Positions 10,701-18,891 of a stretch of DNA of 64,000 nt are shown here, in pieces. A program made the position numbers and the translations under genes. Origin of the DNA: Rhizobium mesoamericanum STM3625 (GTDB taxonomy: Bacteria > Pseudomonadota > Alphaproteobacteria > Rhizobiales > Rhizobiaceae); assembly GCF_000312665.1 (NCBI RefSeq), contig NZ_HF536772.1:1825875-1889874 (forward strand). The letters are read 5' to 3'. Position 1 is the first letter of the stretch. Each line of letters starts with the position of its first letter. The notes under the pieces are model-generated. The model had not been told where the DNA came from, ran no database searches, and was given only the letters and a program-made list of their open reading frames with translations.

Positions 10701-11190
10701 GGGGCGCGAGCGACTTCTCGCCGCCTTCGACGTTGTTAACGGCCAGTTTCAACGTCTTTTTACCCATCTCTTCGGCGGCGGCACCGCCGAACTGCAGCTG
10801 ATCGAATCCGATGATCCGCTTGAAGCCGGCTTGGAAATTCTTGCCCGTCCGCCCGGCAAGAAGCCGCAGACGATGACGCTTCTTTCGGGCGGCGAGCAGG
10901 CGCTGACGGCAATGGCGCTGATCTTTGCCGTCTTCTTGACCAATCCCGCCCCGATCTGCGTGCTGGACGAAGTGGACGCACCGCTCGATGACCACAACGT
11001 CGAGCGCTATTGCAACCTGATGGACGAAATGGCTGCCTCCACCGAGACGCGTTTCGTCATCATCACCCATAATCCGATCACCATGGCGCGCATGAACAGG
11101 CTGTTCGGCGTAACGATGGCGGAGCAGGGTGTATCGCAGCTCGTGTCGGTCGATCTTCAGACCGCCGAACAACTGCGTGAGATCGCCTGA
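7729..11190 (+). CDS. smc: Chromosome segregation protein Smc
   Basis: A 1153-residue condensin subunit. The N-terminal head has Walker A GPNGCGKS at residues 31-38 and the following LRWVMGE helix. Two long coiled coils rich in Glu/Arg/Ala (about 170-490 and 660-1010) flank a hinge around residues 500-650. The C-terminal head carries the ABC signature LLSGGEQALTAMALIFA and Walker B PICVLDEVDAPLDD. Smc with ScpAB compacts and segregates the chromosome. The start at 7729 follows a GGGGGACACGGC leader. Long opposite-strand frames across the coiled-coil region are a codon-composition effect, not genes. Confidence 0.98.
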   Translation: MKFNKLRVVGFKSFVEPTEFIIERGLTGIVGPNGCGKSNLVEALRWVMGENSYKNMRASGMDDVIFSGSGNRPARNTAEVALYLDNAERMAPAAFNDSDEIQVTRRIEREQGSIYRINGKESRAKDVQLLFADASTGARSPSMVGQGRIGELISAKPQARRQLLEEAAGISGLHSRRHEAELRLRAAESNLERLDDVTSQLESQIESLKRQARQANRFKSLSADIRAREALLLHIRWVQAKEAEAEADSALNQATVVVAEKAQMQMEAAKTQGIASLKLPELREGEARAAAALQRLQIAKTQLEEDANRILRRRDELTRRLAQLGEDIRREERLVADNAEILARLDAEEAEITEILADSGRFAEETREAFEEAAAKLTDSERVFTALTAERAEAAAGRNQLERAIRDIADRKMRLERQMDEANRELQAIGEKIAGLPDPDEKRAVVEAGELALAEAEAAIQGVEHALAAARQTEALSRSPVDQARAKLNAIETEARTISRMLAAGAAAGEFAPVADELRVDRGFETALGAALGDDIESPLDPNAAVHWSGNGDGAADPALPAGVTPLIDYVRAPAALMRRLKQIGLVSGSDAAALMKDLKPGQRLVTKQGAVYRWDGHVTGADAPSAAALKLAQKNRLAELESEAALARDILDEAEERLASAVDSIRVQEERLADAREKSRISARQLAEAREALTAAERASGDLIRRRDVIAEAISQLQIQVEDLSIQEENARIELEDAPDLTAIDERLRAQQAEVATDRGALAEARARHESLNRENEARQRRIIAIGQERETWRQRAASAEDHIATLRDREEEAREEAAELEMAPDEFDDKRRALLTELQKADEARRHAADVLAEAELVQRDADHKAATALSELAESRERRGRAEERLVSAREKRQENEARIREALNAAPHEALRIAGLESLQTAPDLREVERELERLKMERERLGAVNLRAEEEQKELSGKLEALIKERDDVIDAIRKLRGAIQSLNREGRERLLAAFDVVNGQFQRLFTHLFGGGTAELQLIESDDPLEAGLEILARPPGKKPQTMTLLSGGEQALTAMALIFAVFLTNPAPICVLDEVDAPLDDHNVERYCNLMDEMAASTETRFVIITHNPITMARMNRLFGVTMAEQGVSQLVSVDLQTAEQLREIA

Positions 11191-11360
11191 GCAATCGACT
11201 GTGAATAGCCCAAAAAAAGTCGGCCTGAATGGGGCATCTCCGCCATTCGGGTAATGTGTTTGTACCGATCTTGTATTAGAGATTGCTTCTTGTCGCAGTC
11301 GAATTACCGCGAAAGGTTGTCGGTTGCATAGTTTCCTGCGCGACGCGCTCGGAGCAATAT

Positions 11361-11457
11361 GCCCCGGCAGTCGTTTGGGCGGAACCCCCCGTCCGGTTTT
11401 CCTGGCCGGACGGACATAAGGCTTTGCGGGACTTTGTTGCAGTCCCGCAAAGCTTTT
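11361..11457 (+). ncRNA. Candidate small RNA or ppdK leader with two stem-loops
   Basis: In the 386-base space between smc and ppdK there are two consecutive hairpins. The first is a perfect 8-bp stem, CCGTCCGG at 11389-11396 with its complement at 11406-11413. The second is a 13-bp terminator stem at 11421-11453. A weak GCCC/GGGC pairing precedes them at 11361-11380. The terminator is 230 bases after smc and 120 before ppdK, so it most naturally ends a short independent transcript or an attenuated leader. The 5' end is not defined by the sequence. Several families of trans-acting RNAs of this two- or three-stem shape are known in rhizobia; membership was not tested. Confidence 0.55.
11421..11457 (+). 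terminator. Strong intrinsic terminator between smc and ppdK
   Basis: A perfect 13-bp stem (11421-11433 with 11441-11453) with the 7-base loop TTGTTGC is followed directly by TTTT. The G+C-rich stem top and T tail make this the clearest Rho-independent terminator in the window. Confidence 0.9.
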
Positions 11458-11576
11458 CCCATCCTATCGCGTCAGTCCGTCGCATTGTTGTGCGATGCAA
11501 CATTTCGGCCGCATTTGTCGATTTTCATTTCAACACCAACGGATTAAGTTGATCCGGATTTGGTGTTGGGGGGAAT

Positions 11577-14294
11577 ATGACCAAGTGGGTCTATACATTT
11601 GGCAGCGGTAAGGCAGAGGGTAGCGCCCTCGACGGCGAGCGTTTGGGCGGCAAGGGCGCAAACCTCGCGGAGATGTGCAATCTTGGCCTTCCCGTTCCTC
11701 CCGGTCTAACGATTATCGCCGAGGCCTGCTCTGCCTACTACAAGATCGGGCGACAGATAGGCGAGGACCTGAAAGCGCAGGTCCGGGCCGGCATCGAATG
11801 CATCGAGGCAACGACGGGCCGACGGTTCGGTGCGGGCGATCGGCCGTTGCTGCTGTCCGTGCGCTCCGGAGCTCGGGTTTCGATGCCAGGGATGATGGAC
11901 ACTGTCCTTAATCTCGGCCTCAACGACGAAACCGTCCAAGCGCTTGGCCACGATGCGGGCGACGCGCGCTTTGCCTGGGACAGCTACCGCCGTTTCATTC
12001 AGATGTATGCCGACGTCGTTATGCGGCTTGATCACGAGGTGTTCGAGGAAATCCTCGAGGACGAGAAGGCGCGCCTCGGCTATGAATTCGACACGGAACT
12101 GAGTGCCAGCGAATGGCAGCACGTAGTCGCGCTCTACAAAAGCATTATCGAGGAGGAACTGGGCGAGGAGTTTCCCCAGGACCCCGAGGTGCAGCTATGG
12201 GGCGCCGTCGGGGCCGTCTTCGCCAGCTGGATGAGCGCTCGCGCCGTCACCTACCGTCAGCTTCACAATATTCCTGAAGGCTGGGGGACGGCAGTCAACA
12301 TCCAGGCGATGGTCTTTGGCAACCACGGCAATTCATCCGCAACCGGCGTTGCCTTCACTCGCAATCCGTCGACGGGCGAAAAGTCGCTTTACGGCGAATT
12401 CCTCGTCAACGCGCAGGGCGAGGATGTCGTCGCCGGTATCCGCACGCCGCAGAGCATCACCGAGGAGGGCCGTATCAGCTCCGGTTCCGAACGACCATCG
12501 ATGGAAAAGCTGATGCCGGATGCATTCAAGGAGCTGTCGCGCATCTGTTCCGAGCTTGAAGCGCATTATCGGGACATGCAGGACATCGAATTCACCATCG
12601 AGCGCGGAAAGCTCTGGATGCTGCAGACCCGCTCCGGCAAGCGCTCGACGCGCGCTGCGATGAAGATCGCCGTCGACATGGTGGATGAGAAGCTTATCAC
12701 CGAAGAAGAGGCCGTGCTTCGCATCGAGCCCTCGTCACTGGATCAGCTCCTGCACCCCACGATCGATCCACGCGTATCGCGCGAGATCATCGGTACTGGT
12801 CTGCCGGCATCTCCAGGCGCGGCAACCGGCGAAATCGTGTTCACGGCCGAGGAGGCCGTCATAGCTTCGGAGGAGGGACGCAAGGTCATCCTGCTGCGCG
12901 TCGAGACAAGCCCGGAAGACATTCACGGCATGCATGCGGCAGAGGGCATACTGACGACGCGTGGCGGCATGACCAGCCACGCCGCCGTTGTCGCGCGCGG
13001 CATGGGCATCCCGTGCGTCGTCGGGGCGGGAAGCATGCGCATTGACGCGCGCAACGAGCGGCTGATCGGTGTCGGCGTCACGCTGAAGAAGGGCGATGTT
13101 ATCACCATTGATGGATCTGCGGGACAGGTCTTGAAGGGCGATGTACAGATGATCCAGCCCGAGCTTTCGGGCGATTTCGGGCGCATCATGCAATGGGCCG
13201 ACCGGGCGCGTCGGATGACCGTGCGCACCAATGCCGATACGCCCGCCGACGCGCGCGCGGCTCGCTCATTCGGTGCTGAGGGCATCGGGCTTTGCCGTAC
13301 CGAGCACATGTTCTTCGAGGGCGACCGCATACATCTGATGCGCGAGATGATCCTGGCGGAGGATGAAACCGGCCGCCGCGCCGCGTTGGAGAGCCTATTG
13401 CCGGTGCAGCGGCACGATTTCATCAGCCTGTTCAATGTCATGCACGGCCTGCCGGTGACGATCCGCCTGCTTGATCCGCCGCTGCATGAATTCCTACCGA
13501 AGACAGACGACGAGATCGCTGACGTTTCCGCCGCAATGGGCATGGACGCCGCGGTGCTGCGCCAGCGCGTCGATGCGTTGCATGAATTCAATCCGATGCT
13601 CGGCCATCGCGGTTGTCGGCTGGCCATTTCCTATCCCGAGATCGTCGAGATGCAAGCGCGCGCGATCTTCGAGGCGGCGGTGGCGGCAGCCCATGAAACG
13701 GGTGCTGCCGTCGTGCCTGAAATCATGGTGCCCCTCGTCGGATTGCGCTCGGAGCTGGACTACGTCAAGGAGCGCATCGACGCCATCGCCCGGGATGTCA
13801 CGGCGGAGGCCGGCATGCGGATCGACTACCTGGTCGGCACGATGATTGAGCTGCCACGTGCAGCCCTCCGGGCGCATATTATTGCGGAAGCTGCGGAATT
13901 CTTCTCCTTCGGCACCAATGACCTGACGCAAACGACTTTCGGCATCTCCCGCGACGATGCGTCAGCCTTTATTCCGACCTATCAGCGTAAGGGGATCATA
14001 GAGCACGATCCCTTCATTTCGCTGGATTTTGATGGTGTCGGCGAGCTGATCCGCATCGCCGCTGAACGCGGCAGGCGCACGCGTAACGACATGAAGCTCG
14101 GAATCTGCGGCGAACATGGTGGCGATCCCGCCTCCATCCATTTCTGCGAGGAAATCGGATTGGACTACGTGTCCTGTTCACCCTTCCGTGTGCCGATCGC
14201 CCGGTTAGCCGCGGCACAGGCGGTCATCACCAATGGCGCCCGTATCGATGGCCGTAGTAAGGATGGTCGAGATCATAGGACATCTGCATCATGA
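11577..14294 (+). CDS. ppdK: Pyruvate, phosphate dikinase
   Basis: A 905-residue enzyme interconverting pyruvate + ATP + phosphate with phosphoenolpyruvate + AMP + pyrophosphate in the cytoplasm. The N-terminal ATP-grasp domain (GGKGANLAEM, SVRSGARVSMPGMMDT) is followed by the swivelling phosphohistidine domain. In that domain GGMTSHAAVVARGMG places the catalytic His at residue 468. The C-terminal PEP/pyruvate barrel has LCRTEHMFF and the terminal GICGEHGGDP motif with SCSPFRVP. Length and motifs fit a full-length PpdK of rhizobia. The start is an ATG after GGGGGGAAT. The coding end overlaps the convergent small lipoprotein-like gene by 68 bases. Confidence 0.97.
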   Translation: MTKWVYTFGSGKAEGSALDGERLGGKGANLAEMCNLGLPVPPGLTIIAEACSAYYKIGRQIGEDLKAQVRAGIECIEATTGRRFGAGDRPLLLSVRSGARVSMPGMMDTVLNLGLNDETVQALGHDAGDARFAWDSYRRFIQMYADVVMRLDHEVFEEILEDEKARLGYEFDTELSASEWQHVVALYKSIIEEELGEEFPQDPEVQLWGAVGAVFASWMSARAVTYRQLHNIPEGWGTAVNIQAMVFGNHGNSSATGVAFTRNPSTGEKSLYGEFLVNAQGEDVVAGIRTPQSITEEGRISSGSERPSMEKLMPDAFKELSRICSELEAHYRDMQDIEFTIERGKLWMLQTRSGKRSTRAAMKIAVDMVDEKLITEEEAVLRIEPSSLDQLLHPTIDPRVSREIIGTGLPASPGAATGEIVFTAEEAVIASEEGRKVILLRVETSPEDIHGMHAAEGILTTRGGMTSHAAVVARGMGIPCVVGAGSMRIDARNERLIGVGVTLKKGDVITIDGSAGQVLKGDVQMIQPELSGDFGRIMQWADRARRMTVRTNADTPADARAARSFGAEGIGLCRTEHMFFEGDRIHLMREMILAEDETGRRAALESLLPVQRHDFISLFNVMHGLPVTIRLLDPPLHEFLPKTDDEIADVSAAMGMDAAVLRQRVDALHEFNPMLGHRGCRLAISYPEIVEMQARAIFEAAVAAAHETGAAVVPEIMVPLVGLRSELDYVKERIDAIARDVTAEAGMRIDYLVGTMIELPRAALRAHIIAEAAEFFSFGTNDLTQTTFGISRDDASAFIPTYQRKGIIEHDPFISLDFDGVGELIRIAAERGRRTRNDMKLGICGEHGGDPASIHFCEEIGLDYVSCSPFRVPIARLAAAQAVITNGARIDGRSKDGRDHRTSAS

Positions 14295-14502
14295 GCATGT
14301 CGCTGTTGTAGCGTGACTGCGCGCGGCGGTCGAGATCTATGCGCTGCAGGCAGCCTGCGAATCCGTCCGTGCCGCGTCTGAAGCCGTAATGTAGGCATTG
14401 TGCCTCATCGGCGGCACGTCGCTCTTCGGGCGTCATTGATTGGCAGTCCGAAAGGCCAATTGATGCAGCGGCAAGCGCAAGAGGTAAGAAGAACGGACGC
14501 AT
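14227..14502 (-). CDS. Small exported hypothetical protein, possible lipoprotein
   Basis: A 91-residue protein; the start at 14502 (MRPFFLPLALAAASIG) is chosen because it begins a clear signal peptide, although the frame is open further upstream. The signal ends in LSDC, a lipobox-like site with an unusual Asp just before the Cys. The mature part has MTPEERRAADEAQC and two more cysteines, then a Tyr/His-rich tail (HPYYGHRYGRHW). Its 3' 68 bases lie antisense within the end of ppdK. Function is unknown. Confidence 0.65.
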   Translation of the reverse strand: MRPFFLPLALAAASIGLSDCQSMTPEERRAADEAQCLHYGFRRGTDGFAGCLQRIDLDRRAQSRYNSDMLMMQMSYDLDHPYYGHRYGRHW

Positions 14503-14675
14503 CGGCGTGTCTTTGCAATCGAAATTCTGGACCGTCAGATGACGCCAATCGCCGCCTACAGTCAATGACTTGAGCTGAAGGATTGTGGTCTTGGATGCAT
14601 CCTGGATGCCGGTGGCTTTCGTCCGCGGAGGATCGTCTGTAAGAAGGCGGTTAAGATGACATTGGAAAAGCAAGC

Positions 14676-14921
14676 ATGGCACTGCGTGATCGATTCTCAA
14701 AGAAACTGACCTGCCCGCAATGCGGCAACAGCGGCTTTGCCGAAGCCTCCGAAATCGACGATCCGAAGCGCAAGCATCCCGGCTTCAGCGTGGATCATCT
14801 GCCGCGCGGCTTCTTTATCCAGCGCGCGTCCAATCATCAGGAGACCAGCATGATCAAGTGCGAATGCGGGCGCAAATTTCCGTTCCGCAGTTTGGCGGAA
14901 TCGGTCGCTCAGCGCGACTAG
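14676..14921 (+). CDS. Small zinc-ribbon protein, hypothetical
   Basis: An 81-residue protein with two metal-ligand pairs: CPQCGNSG at residues 13-20 and CECGRKF near residue 62, spaced as in a zinc ribbon. The ATG at 14676 follows GGAAAAGC. No known family is recognised. It is divergent from the small exported protein and convergent with the next gene (16 bases between stops). Confidence 0.7.
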   Translation: MALRDRFSKKLTCPQCGNSGFAEASEIDDPKRKHPGFSVDHLPRGFFIQRASNHQETSMIKCECGRKFPFRSLAESVAQRD

Positions 14922-14937
14922 CCCGGAAGACGCTAGG

Positions 14938-15324
14938 TCAGAACCGTTCGAGAACTTTGACGAAAGCTTCGGCGAAGCGGACGAGATGGGCTGTCGCGTG
15001 GTCGGGCGCTTCCATGCGGATTTCCGTTCCGTTGTGGTCGAGCACGGCAAGAACAACGCGCATCTGCTGGCCAGGTGAGGGGATGCGAAGCACGGCGATT
15101 CGCTTGCAGTCGTCCATCAACCCTTCTGCGGGAAGATCGAAGAGAAATTCTCCGCCGGCCTTGGCCGAGGCCAGGCGGACCGTTTCGCAGAAGTCGGATT
15201 TGCCGTCATATCCGTCAAGCGACAGTTCCAGTTCCAGCAGCTCTATCGGCAGAAGCGGATCTGCATGATCAGCTGGCCCGAGTGCCGGCGCCTGGGTCCC
15301 CGATGCGAGCTCCGGTGCAATCAT
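14938..15324 (-). CDS. Hypothetical protein, 128 residues
   Basis: The start at 15324 is preceded by an excellent ribosome-binding site (AGGAGAAGGG), so the longer upstream frame is rejected. The protein has an acidic N-terminal half (PIELLELELSLDGYDGKSDF) and alternating strands such as KRIAVLRIPSPGQQMRVVLAVLDHNGTEIR. The C-terminal helix is HLVRFAEAFVKVLERF. There is no signal peptide or recognised domain. The 218 bases upstream, to 15542, hold no gene or hairpin that I can support. Confidence 0.65.
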   Translation of the reverse strand: MIAPELASGTQAPALGPADHADPLLPIELLELELSLDGYDGKSDFCETVRLASAKAGGEFLFDLPAEGLMDDCKRIAVLRIPSPGQQMRVVLAVLDHNGTEIRMEAPDHATAHLVRFAEAFVKVLERF

Positions 15325-15542
15325 TGCCCTTCTCCTGTGGGTCGGTGTGCGACGCAAACACACAACTGCAAATCAAGGAATATCAGAAAATGCTCACGCA
15401 CGCCATTGTCGTCTTCTCCGTGGATTGCGTGCCGCAGGTCGACACAACAGTTTCAATTTAGGCGAATTTTGCACTAAACAAGTCGAGGGCGATTTTGCGC
15501 GTTCATGCGGGACGCGCCGCTTGCGAGTAACCGGTAAGTTTG

Positions 15543-16451
15543 ATGGCAATCCGTTTCGACCGCCCCATTTCAAGTGCTGCCCGCTTCTCGCGGCGCTTCG
15601 CAGCATTTGCCCTGGTTCTTTGCGTTGCGGCTCTGGTTGGTCACCGTTTTGCCGGTCTTGTCACGCCCTATCTGGTGCTGGTTCTCTTGGTCTCCGCCGG
15701 CTTCGCGCTGCTTGCGGCCCTGCTTGCGATCGCCGGGCTGCGCAGCCTTTGGCTGACAGGCGCCGAAGGCGGGCTGGATGCCTTGAAAGCCTTGATTTTT
15801 GCGGCCCTTCCGCTCGCGATTGGCGGGATTGCGGCCGAGCGCTATTTCACACTACCGCCCATATATGATGTGTCGACCGATCTCGTTTCCGCGCCCGATT
15901 GGCTGAAGACGCCGAATGCCGATCAGATCTGGCTGAAGCGCCAACCGGCGGTGACAGCTGAGGATCGCGAGAGGCAGCTCGAAGCCTATCCGGAACTGAC
16001 AGGCCGTCGCTACGACGGCGCGATCGACCGCGTGCTGGAGGCCGTGAAGAAGGTTGCAAAGCAAAGCGGTATCCGCATCACCCGCGCTGATGGCGATCGC
16101 GAGCCAAGCCGTGATCTTGAAGACCGGCCGATGAAGCAACAGCCGGACGAAGGCGCGGTGGCCGAAGCGCCAGAGGCCGTGCCTATCCCGACGCCACGGC
16201 CCTATGACGACGATGTCGCGCAGCTGATTCGCCGGGCCAATGGCGTAACGCTGCAGGGCGAAACCCGCACCTTGGTCCTTGGTCTGCGTTTCGACGTCGT
16301 CATCCGCTTGCGTGAGGAAGCGGAAACCACTCTCGTCGATGTTCGCGTCGCCTCGCGCTACGGCCCGCACGACCTTGGCCTCAGTGCCGATATCGCCGAG
16401 GAATATCTGAAGGCTCTCGATTCCGAACTGCTCGGCATCGCCGGCAGCTAG
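15543..16451 (+). CDS. DUF1499 membrane-anchored protein
   Basis: A 302-residue protein. The first ~120 residues contain three membrane segments (AAFALVLCVAALVG, LVTPYLVLVLLVSAGFALLA and ALIFAALPLAIGGIAA). The rest is a soluble domain matching DUF1499: TFWLTLPP-like strands around YFTLPPIYDVSTDL, a QLEAYPEL segment, and the final strand set ETTLVDVRVASRYGPHDLG. A proline-rich linker (VPIPTPRPYDDD) sits inside the soluble part. The ATG at 15543 is used in preference to an overlapping TTG. DUF1499 proteins have no established function. Confidence 0.8.
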   Translation: MAIRFDRPISSAARFSRRFAAFALVLCVAALVGHRFAGLVTPYLVLVLLVSAGFALLAALLAIAGLRSLWLTGAEGGLDALKALIFAALPLAIGGIAAERYFTLPPIYDVSTDLVSAPDWLKTPNADQIWLKRQPAVTAEDRERQLEAYPELTGRRYDGAIDRVLEAVKKVAKQSGIRITRADGDREPSRDLEDRPMKQQPDEGAVAEAPEAVPIPTPRPYDDDVAQLIRRANGVTLQGETRTLVLGLRFDVVIRLREEAETTLVDVRVASRYGPHDLGLSADIAEEYLKALDSELLGIAGS

Positions 16452-16493
16452 CCTCATCCGCCCTTTGGCAATTGGTGAACCGCCTTCGTGCCC

Positions 16494-16943
16494 CTATGCC
16501 AAGAAGCGTTCCCTCTGCTCAGGTGTCGGTACGAAGCAGGTCGCGCGTCGACCGGCAATGCGAAGCCGATTGCGGGCGATAACTTCGTAAACACTGTCGG
16601 CAAATCCCTGCGGCAGCAGCCGAAGGACCTTCACCAGGGACCAGGGAAAGCCAAGGCCCGCAGCCATGCGGATCGTCCCGCCAGACTTGAAGTAGGCGCG
16701 CCCGTCTTCGATCAGAAGGTTGGTCTCATAGTCGCGGCCATCCAGCCCGTAGTGCCGGTAGAGCGCTTCGCCAAGCGGCGACTGCGCAGCGAGGAAACGA
16801 TAACGCTTCGCCGTGTCATGCCTGAGCACGAACTGGATCCAGGCGGAGCAGAACACGCACTCGCCGTCGAAGACGATGAGAGGTTTGTCATCGGCAAAAT
16901 AAGCTACGCCGGGATCGGCACGATAGCTGTAAGGACCGTGCAT
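16494..16943 (-). CDS. DCC-family thiol-disulfide oxidoreductase (DUF393)
   Basis: A 149-residue protein starting at 16943. It carries the family-defining motif DGECVFCSAWIQF, where the D-x2-C-x2-C pair forms the thioredoxin-like redox site, and the second half has FKSGGTIRMAAGLG typical of DUF393. The biochemical role of the family is unproven. It starts four bases after the metallo-hydrolase stop and is probably cotranscribed with it and the cupin gene. Confidence 0.88.
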   Translation of the reverse strand: MHGPYSYRADPGVAYFADDKPLIVFDGECVFCSAWIQFVLRHDTAKRYRFLAAQSPLGEALYRHYGLDGRDYETNLLIEDGRAYFKSGGTIRMAAGLGFPWSLVKVLRLLPQGFADSVYEVIARNRLRIAGRRATCFVPTPEQRERFLA

Positions 16944-16947
16944 GACC

Positions 16948-17865
16948 CTACCTCCGGGTCGCCGGTCTGTACGAGCCAAGCAGGGCAGGTGGTCCGTCAG
17001 TTTCGATCTCGCCTCGCTCCACCAGATCCTCAATATGGGCGAGGACTGAGAGTGCGGCAGCGCCATGCAGGCGCGGATCAGTCTCGCGATAGATCACCTT
17101 CACCATGTCAGCGATGTTCCTGTCGCCGGCGTGGATGCGGTCGAGCAGGGCGCGTTCGCGCATCCGCCGGTGGGTCTTTAGGGCGCGCATAAACGAGATC
17201 GGCTTGCGCACCGGACCACCATGCCCCGGGAGCAGGATGCGGTCGTGCCGCTCGATCAGCTTGTCGAGAGAGGTCATGTAGTCGGACATCGATCCATCGG
17301 GCGGCGCGACGATGGATGTGGCCCACCCCATGACGTGATCGCCGGAAAACAGGATGCCTGTACCCTCGAGCGCGAAGGCCGCGTGATTGGCGGTATGTCC
17401 GGGCGTCAACACGCCCGTCAGACTCCATCCGTCGCCTTCGATGGTATCGCCATCTTCGATTGCAATATCGGGCCGGAAATCCAGGTCCGAGCTCTCTGCG
17501 AAGGGATTGATCTCGCCTTGGTGCAGCGGGCGGGCGGCGCGGTGCGGCCCCTGCGCGACGATCTGCGCGCCGGTTGCCGCCTGCACGCGACGCGACAGCG
17601 GCGAGTGGTCGCGGTGGGTATGGCTGACGAAGATATGGGTGACCTCGCGTCCGGCAAGCGCCGCCGTCAATGCCTGGAAATGCCCTTCGTCCTCGGGGCC
17701 TGGATCGATGACCGCAACGGAGCCATGCCCGACGATGTAGCTGTTGGTGCCGTGGAAGGTGAAGGCGCTCGGATTATGGACCGTTATGCGCTGCACGCCT
17801 GGCGCAACCGGCACAGCTTGGCCGTAAGAAGGCTCGAACGCCAAATTGAACTCGGGACTTGCCAT
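16948..17865 (-). CDS. MBL-fold metallo-hydrolase (LACTB2-like)
   Basis: A 305-residue metallo-beta-lactamase-fold hydrolase. The metal motif HTHRDHSP (H-x-H-x-D-H) is near residue 85. Later ligands are in PGHTANHAAF and SGDHVMGW, and the distal His is in LLPGHGGPVRKP. The C-terminal winged-helix-like domain (ALLDRIHAGDRNIADMVKVIYRE) matches LACTB2-type enzymes, which hydrolyse thioesters or RNA. The actual substrate is unknown. It abuts the cupin gene (0-base gap), suggesting one transcript with it and the DCC protein. Confidence 0.88.
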   Translation of the reverse strand: MASPEFNLAFEPSYGQAVPVAPGVQRITVHNPSAFTFHGTNSYIVGHGSVAVIDPGPEDEGHFQALTAALAGREVTHIFVSHTHRDHSPLSRRVQAATGAQIVAQGPHRAARPLHQGEINPFAESSDLDFRPDIAIEDGDTIEGDGWSLTGVLTPGHTANHAAFALEGTGILFSGDHVMGWATSIVAPPDGSMSDYMTSLDKLIERHDRILLPGHGGPVRKPISFMRALKTHRRMRERALLDRIHAGDRNIADMVKVIYRETDPRLHGAAALSVLAHIEDLVERGEIETDGPPALLGSYRPATRR

Positions 17866-18162
17866 TTACTTGTATTCGATCTCGATGAAGGACATCGGCT
17901 GATCGCCGGCATTGACGACATTGTGCTCGGTGCCGGCATCGCGCCGGTAGGCCGCGCCCTTGGTGACTTCGACCCTGCGGCTGCCGCTCTTTTCCTCCAG
18001 CAGAAACTGGCAATCGGTCATTGGTACGACGACATAGCCCATCCCATGTGTATGGACGCCCGTATCGGCACCCGGTTCGAAATCCCAACGCGTGATCCGA
18101 ACCACGGCATCGTCGAGCAGCAGGGTTGCGAGGGCAGGCGGGCGGGCGCGGTACTGGCTCAT
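17866..18162 (-). CDS. Cupin-domain protein
   Basis: A 98-residue single-cupin protein. The start at 18162 follows GATGGAG, whereas an earlier start at 18204 lacks one. Cupin motif 1 is ADTGVHTHGMGYVVVPM, with two metal-binding histidines, and motif 2 is GTEHNVVNAGDQPMSFIEIEY. It is the first gene of the cupin-MBL-DCC unit. Its ligand is unknown. Confidence 0.82.
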   Translation of the reverse strand: MSQYRARPPALATLLLDDAVVRITRWDFEPGADTGVHTHGMGYVVVPMTDCQFLLEEKSGSRRVEVTKGAAYRRDAGTEHNVVNAGDQPMSFIEIEYK

Positions 18163-18322
18163 TGTTACTCCATCGTCCTGGACGGCTGACGCGAGACCTA
18201 GCATGGCGACGCAAAAAGCGCACAGAAATATGCGATGGCCCGAAACTTAATGATTGTGACGTCAGGCGAGCTTTGCTAAGCAGGCGTCGATTTGGCAAGC
18301 GGTCTCCGCTTTCAAGCTCTGG

Positions 18323-18397
18323 TGGGGCGTCGCCAAGCGGTAAGGCACCGGTTTTTGGTACCGGCATTCCCAGGTTCGAATCCTGGCGCCCCAGCCA
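18323..18397 (+). tRNA. tRNA-Gln (TTG)
   Basis: A full cloverleaf: acceptor arms TGGGGCG/CGCCCCA, anticodon stem CCGGT/ACCGG with the loop TTTTGGT giving anticodon TTG, and a T-arm CCAGGTTCGAATCCTGG. The CCA end is encoded. Confidence 0.96.
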
Positions 18398-18490
18398 TTG
18401 AACTTCTTGTCCAGCCCGGAGACATAGGTAATACTTTTTGGACCGAAGAGTTCGGTAAAGGTTCAAGCCTACCTGTATTGTCTCGAAGTA

Positions 18491-18790
18491 TTACGGATCG
18501 TAATCCATAAGCTGTCGGCCAGATATGAATTCGGTGCCGTCGAGCCACATGCGATACATGGCGACCTCTAAGCCACGAGCCGGTGCGACTTTTCCTTTCG
18601 CCATGCCGCGCCGCTCGAGCTCTTCATCGCCCAGGGCTTCAGCGACGATCATTTCCTCACGCGCGCCAGGAGGATTTGGGCAGCCTCATAGAACAAAGTT
18701 CACATCATGCGGCGAAGGCCGAATACCCCATCTCCGAGATGAACTGACCCCTCTCGGGAAGGACACCAGCAAGTCGAAACCTCGTATCGC
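18491..18790 (-). pseudogene. Decayed IS110-family transposase, C-terminal remnant
   Basis: Read on minus, fragments in two frames line up with the C-terminal end of IS110/IS1111-type transposases. One frame gives LFYEAAQILLARVRK, then an in-frame TGA where the family has Trp, then SSLKPWAMK. The other frame continues with ERRGMAKGKVAPARGL and VAMYRMWLDGTEF to a stop at 18491. Upstream, RGQFISEMGYSAF resembles the preceding family segment. So a nonsense change and at least one frameshift have destroyed it, and the N-terminal two thirds are gone. It fills most of the 494-base space between tRNA-Gln and the lipoprotein gene. The match is by remembered family motifs. Confidence 0.6.
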
Positions 18791-18839
18791 GGGTGTCGCG
18801 AACTGAAGTCACGTATGGGGCCCAATCGGTCTTGAGTAC

Positions 18840-18866
18840 AAAAAAAGGCGACCCAAGGGCCGCCTT
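18840..18866 (-). terminator. Intrinsic terminator of the minus-strand lipoprotein gene
   Basis: A 10-bp stem with one mismatch (18845-18854 with 18857-18866) followed on the minus strand by a run of seven T (18840-18846 read as A on plus). It is 25 bases past the stop of the gene at 18892. Confidence 0.82.
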
Positions 18867-18891
18867 CCAACTTTGCTTCCTCTGCCGTTCA

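Noticed and set aside
17221..18189. 322-codon plus-strand frame across the MBL and cupin genes
   Set aside because: Antisense to two genes with clear metal-binding motifs.
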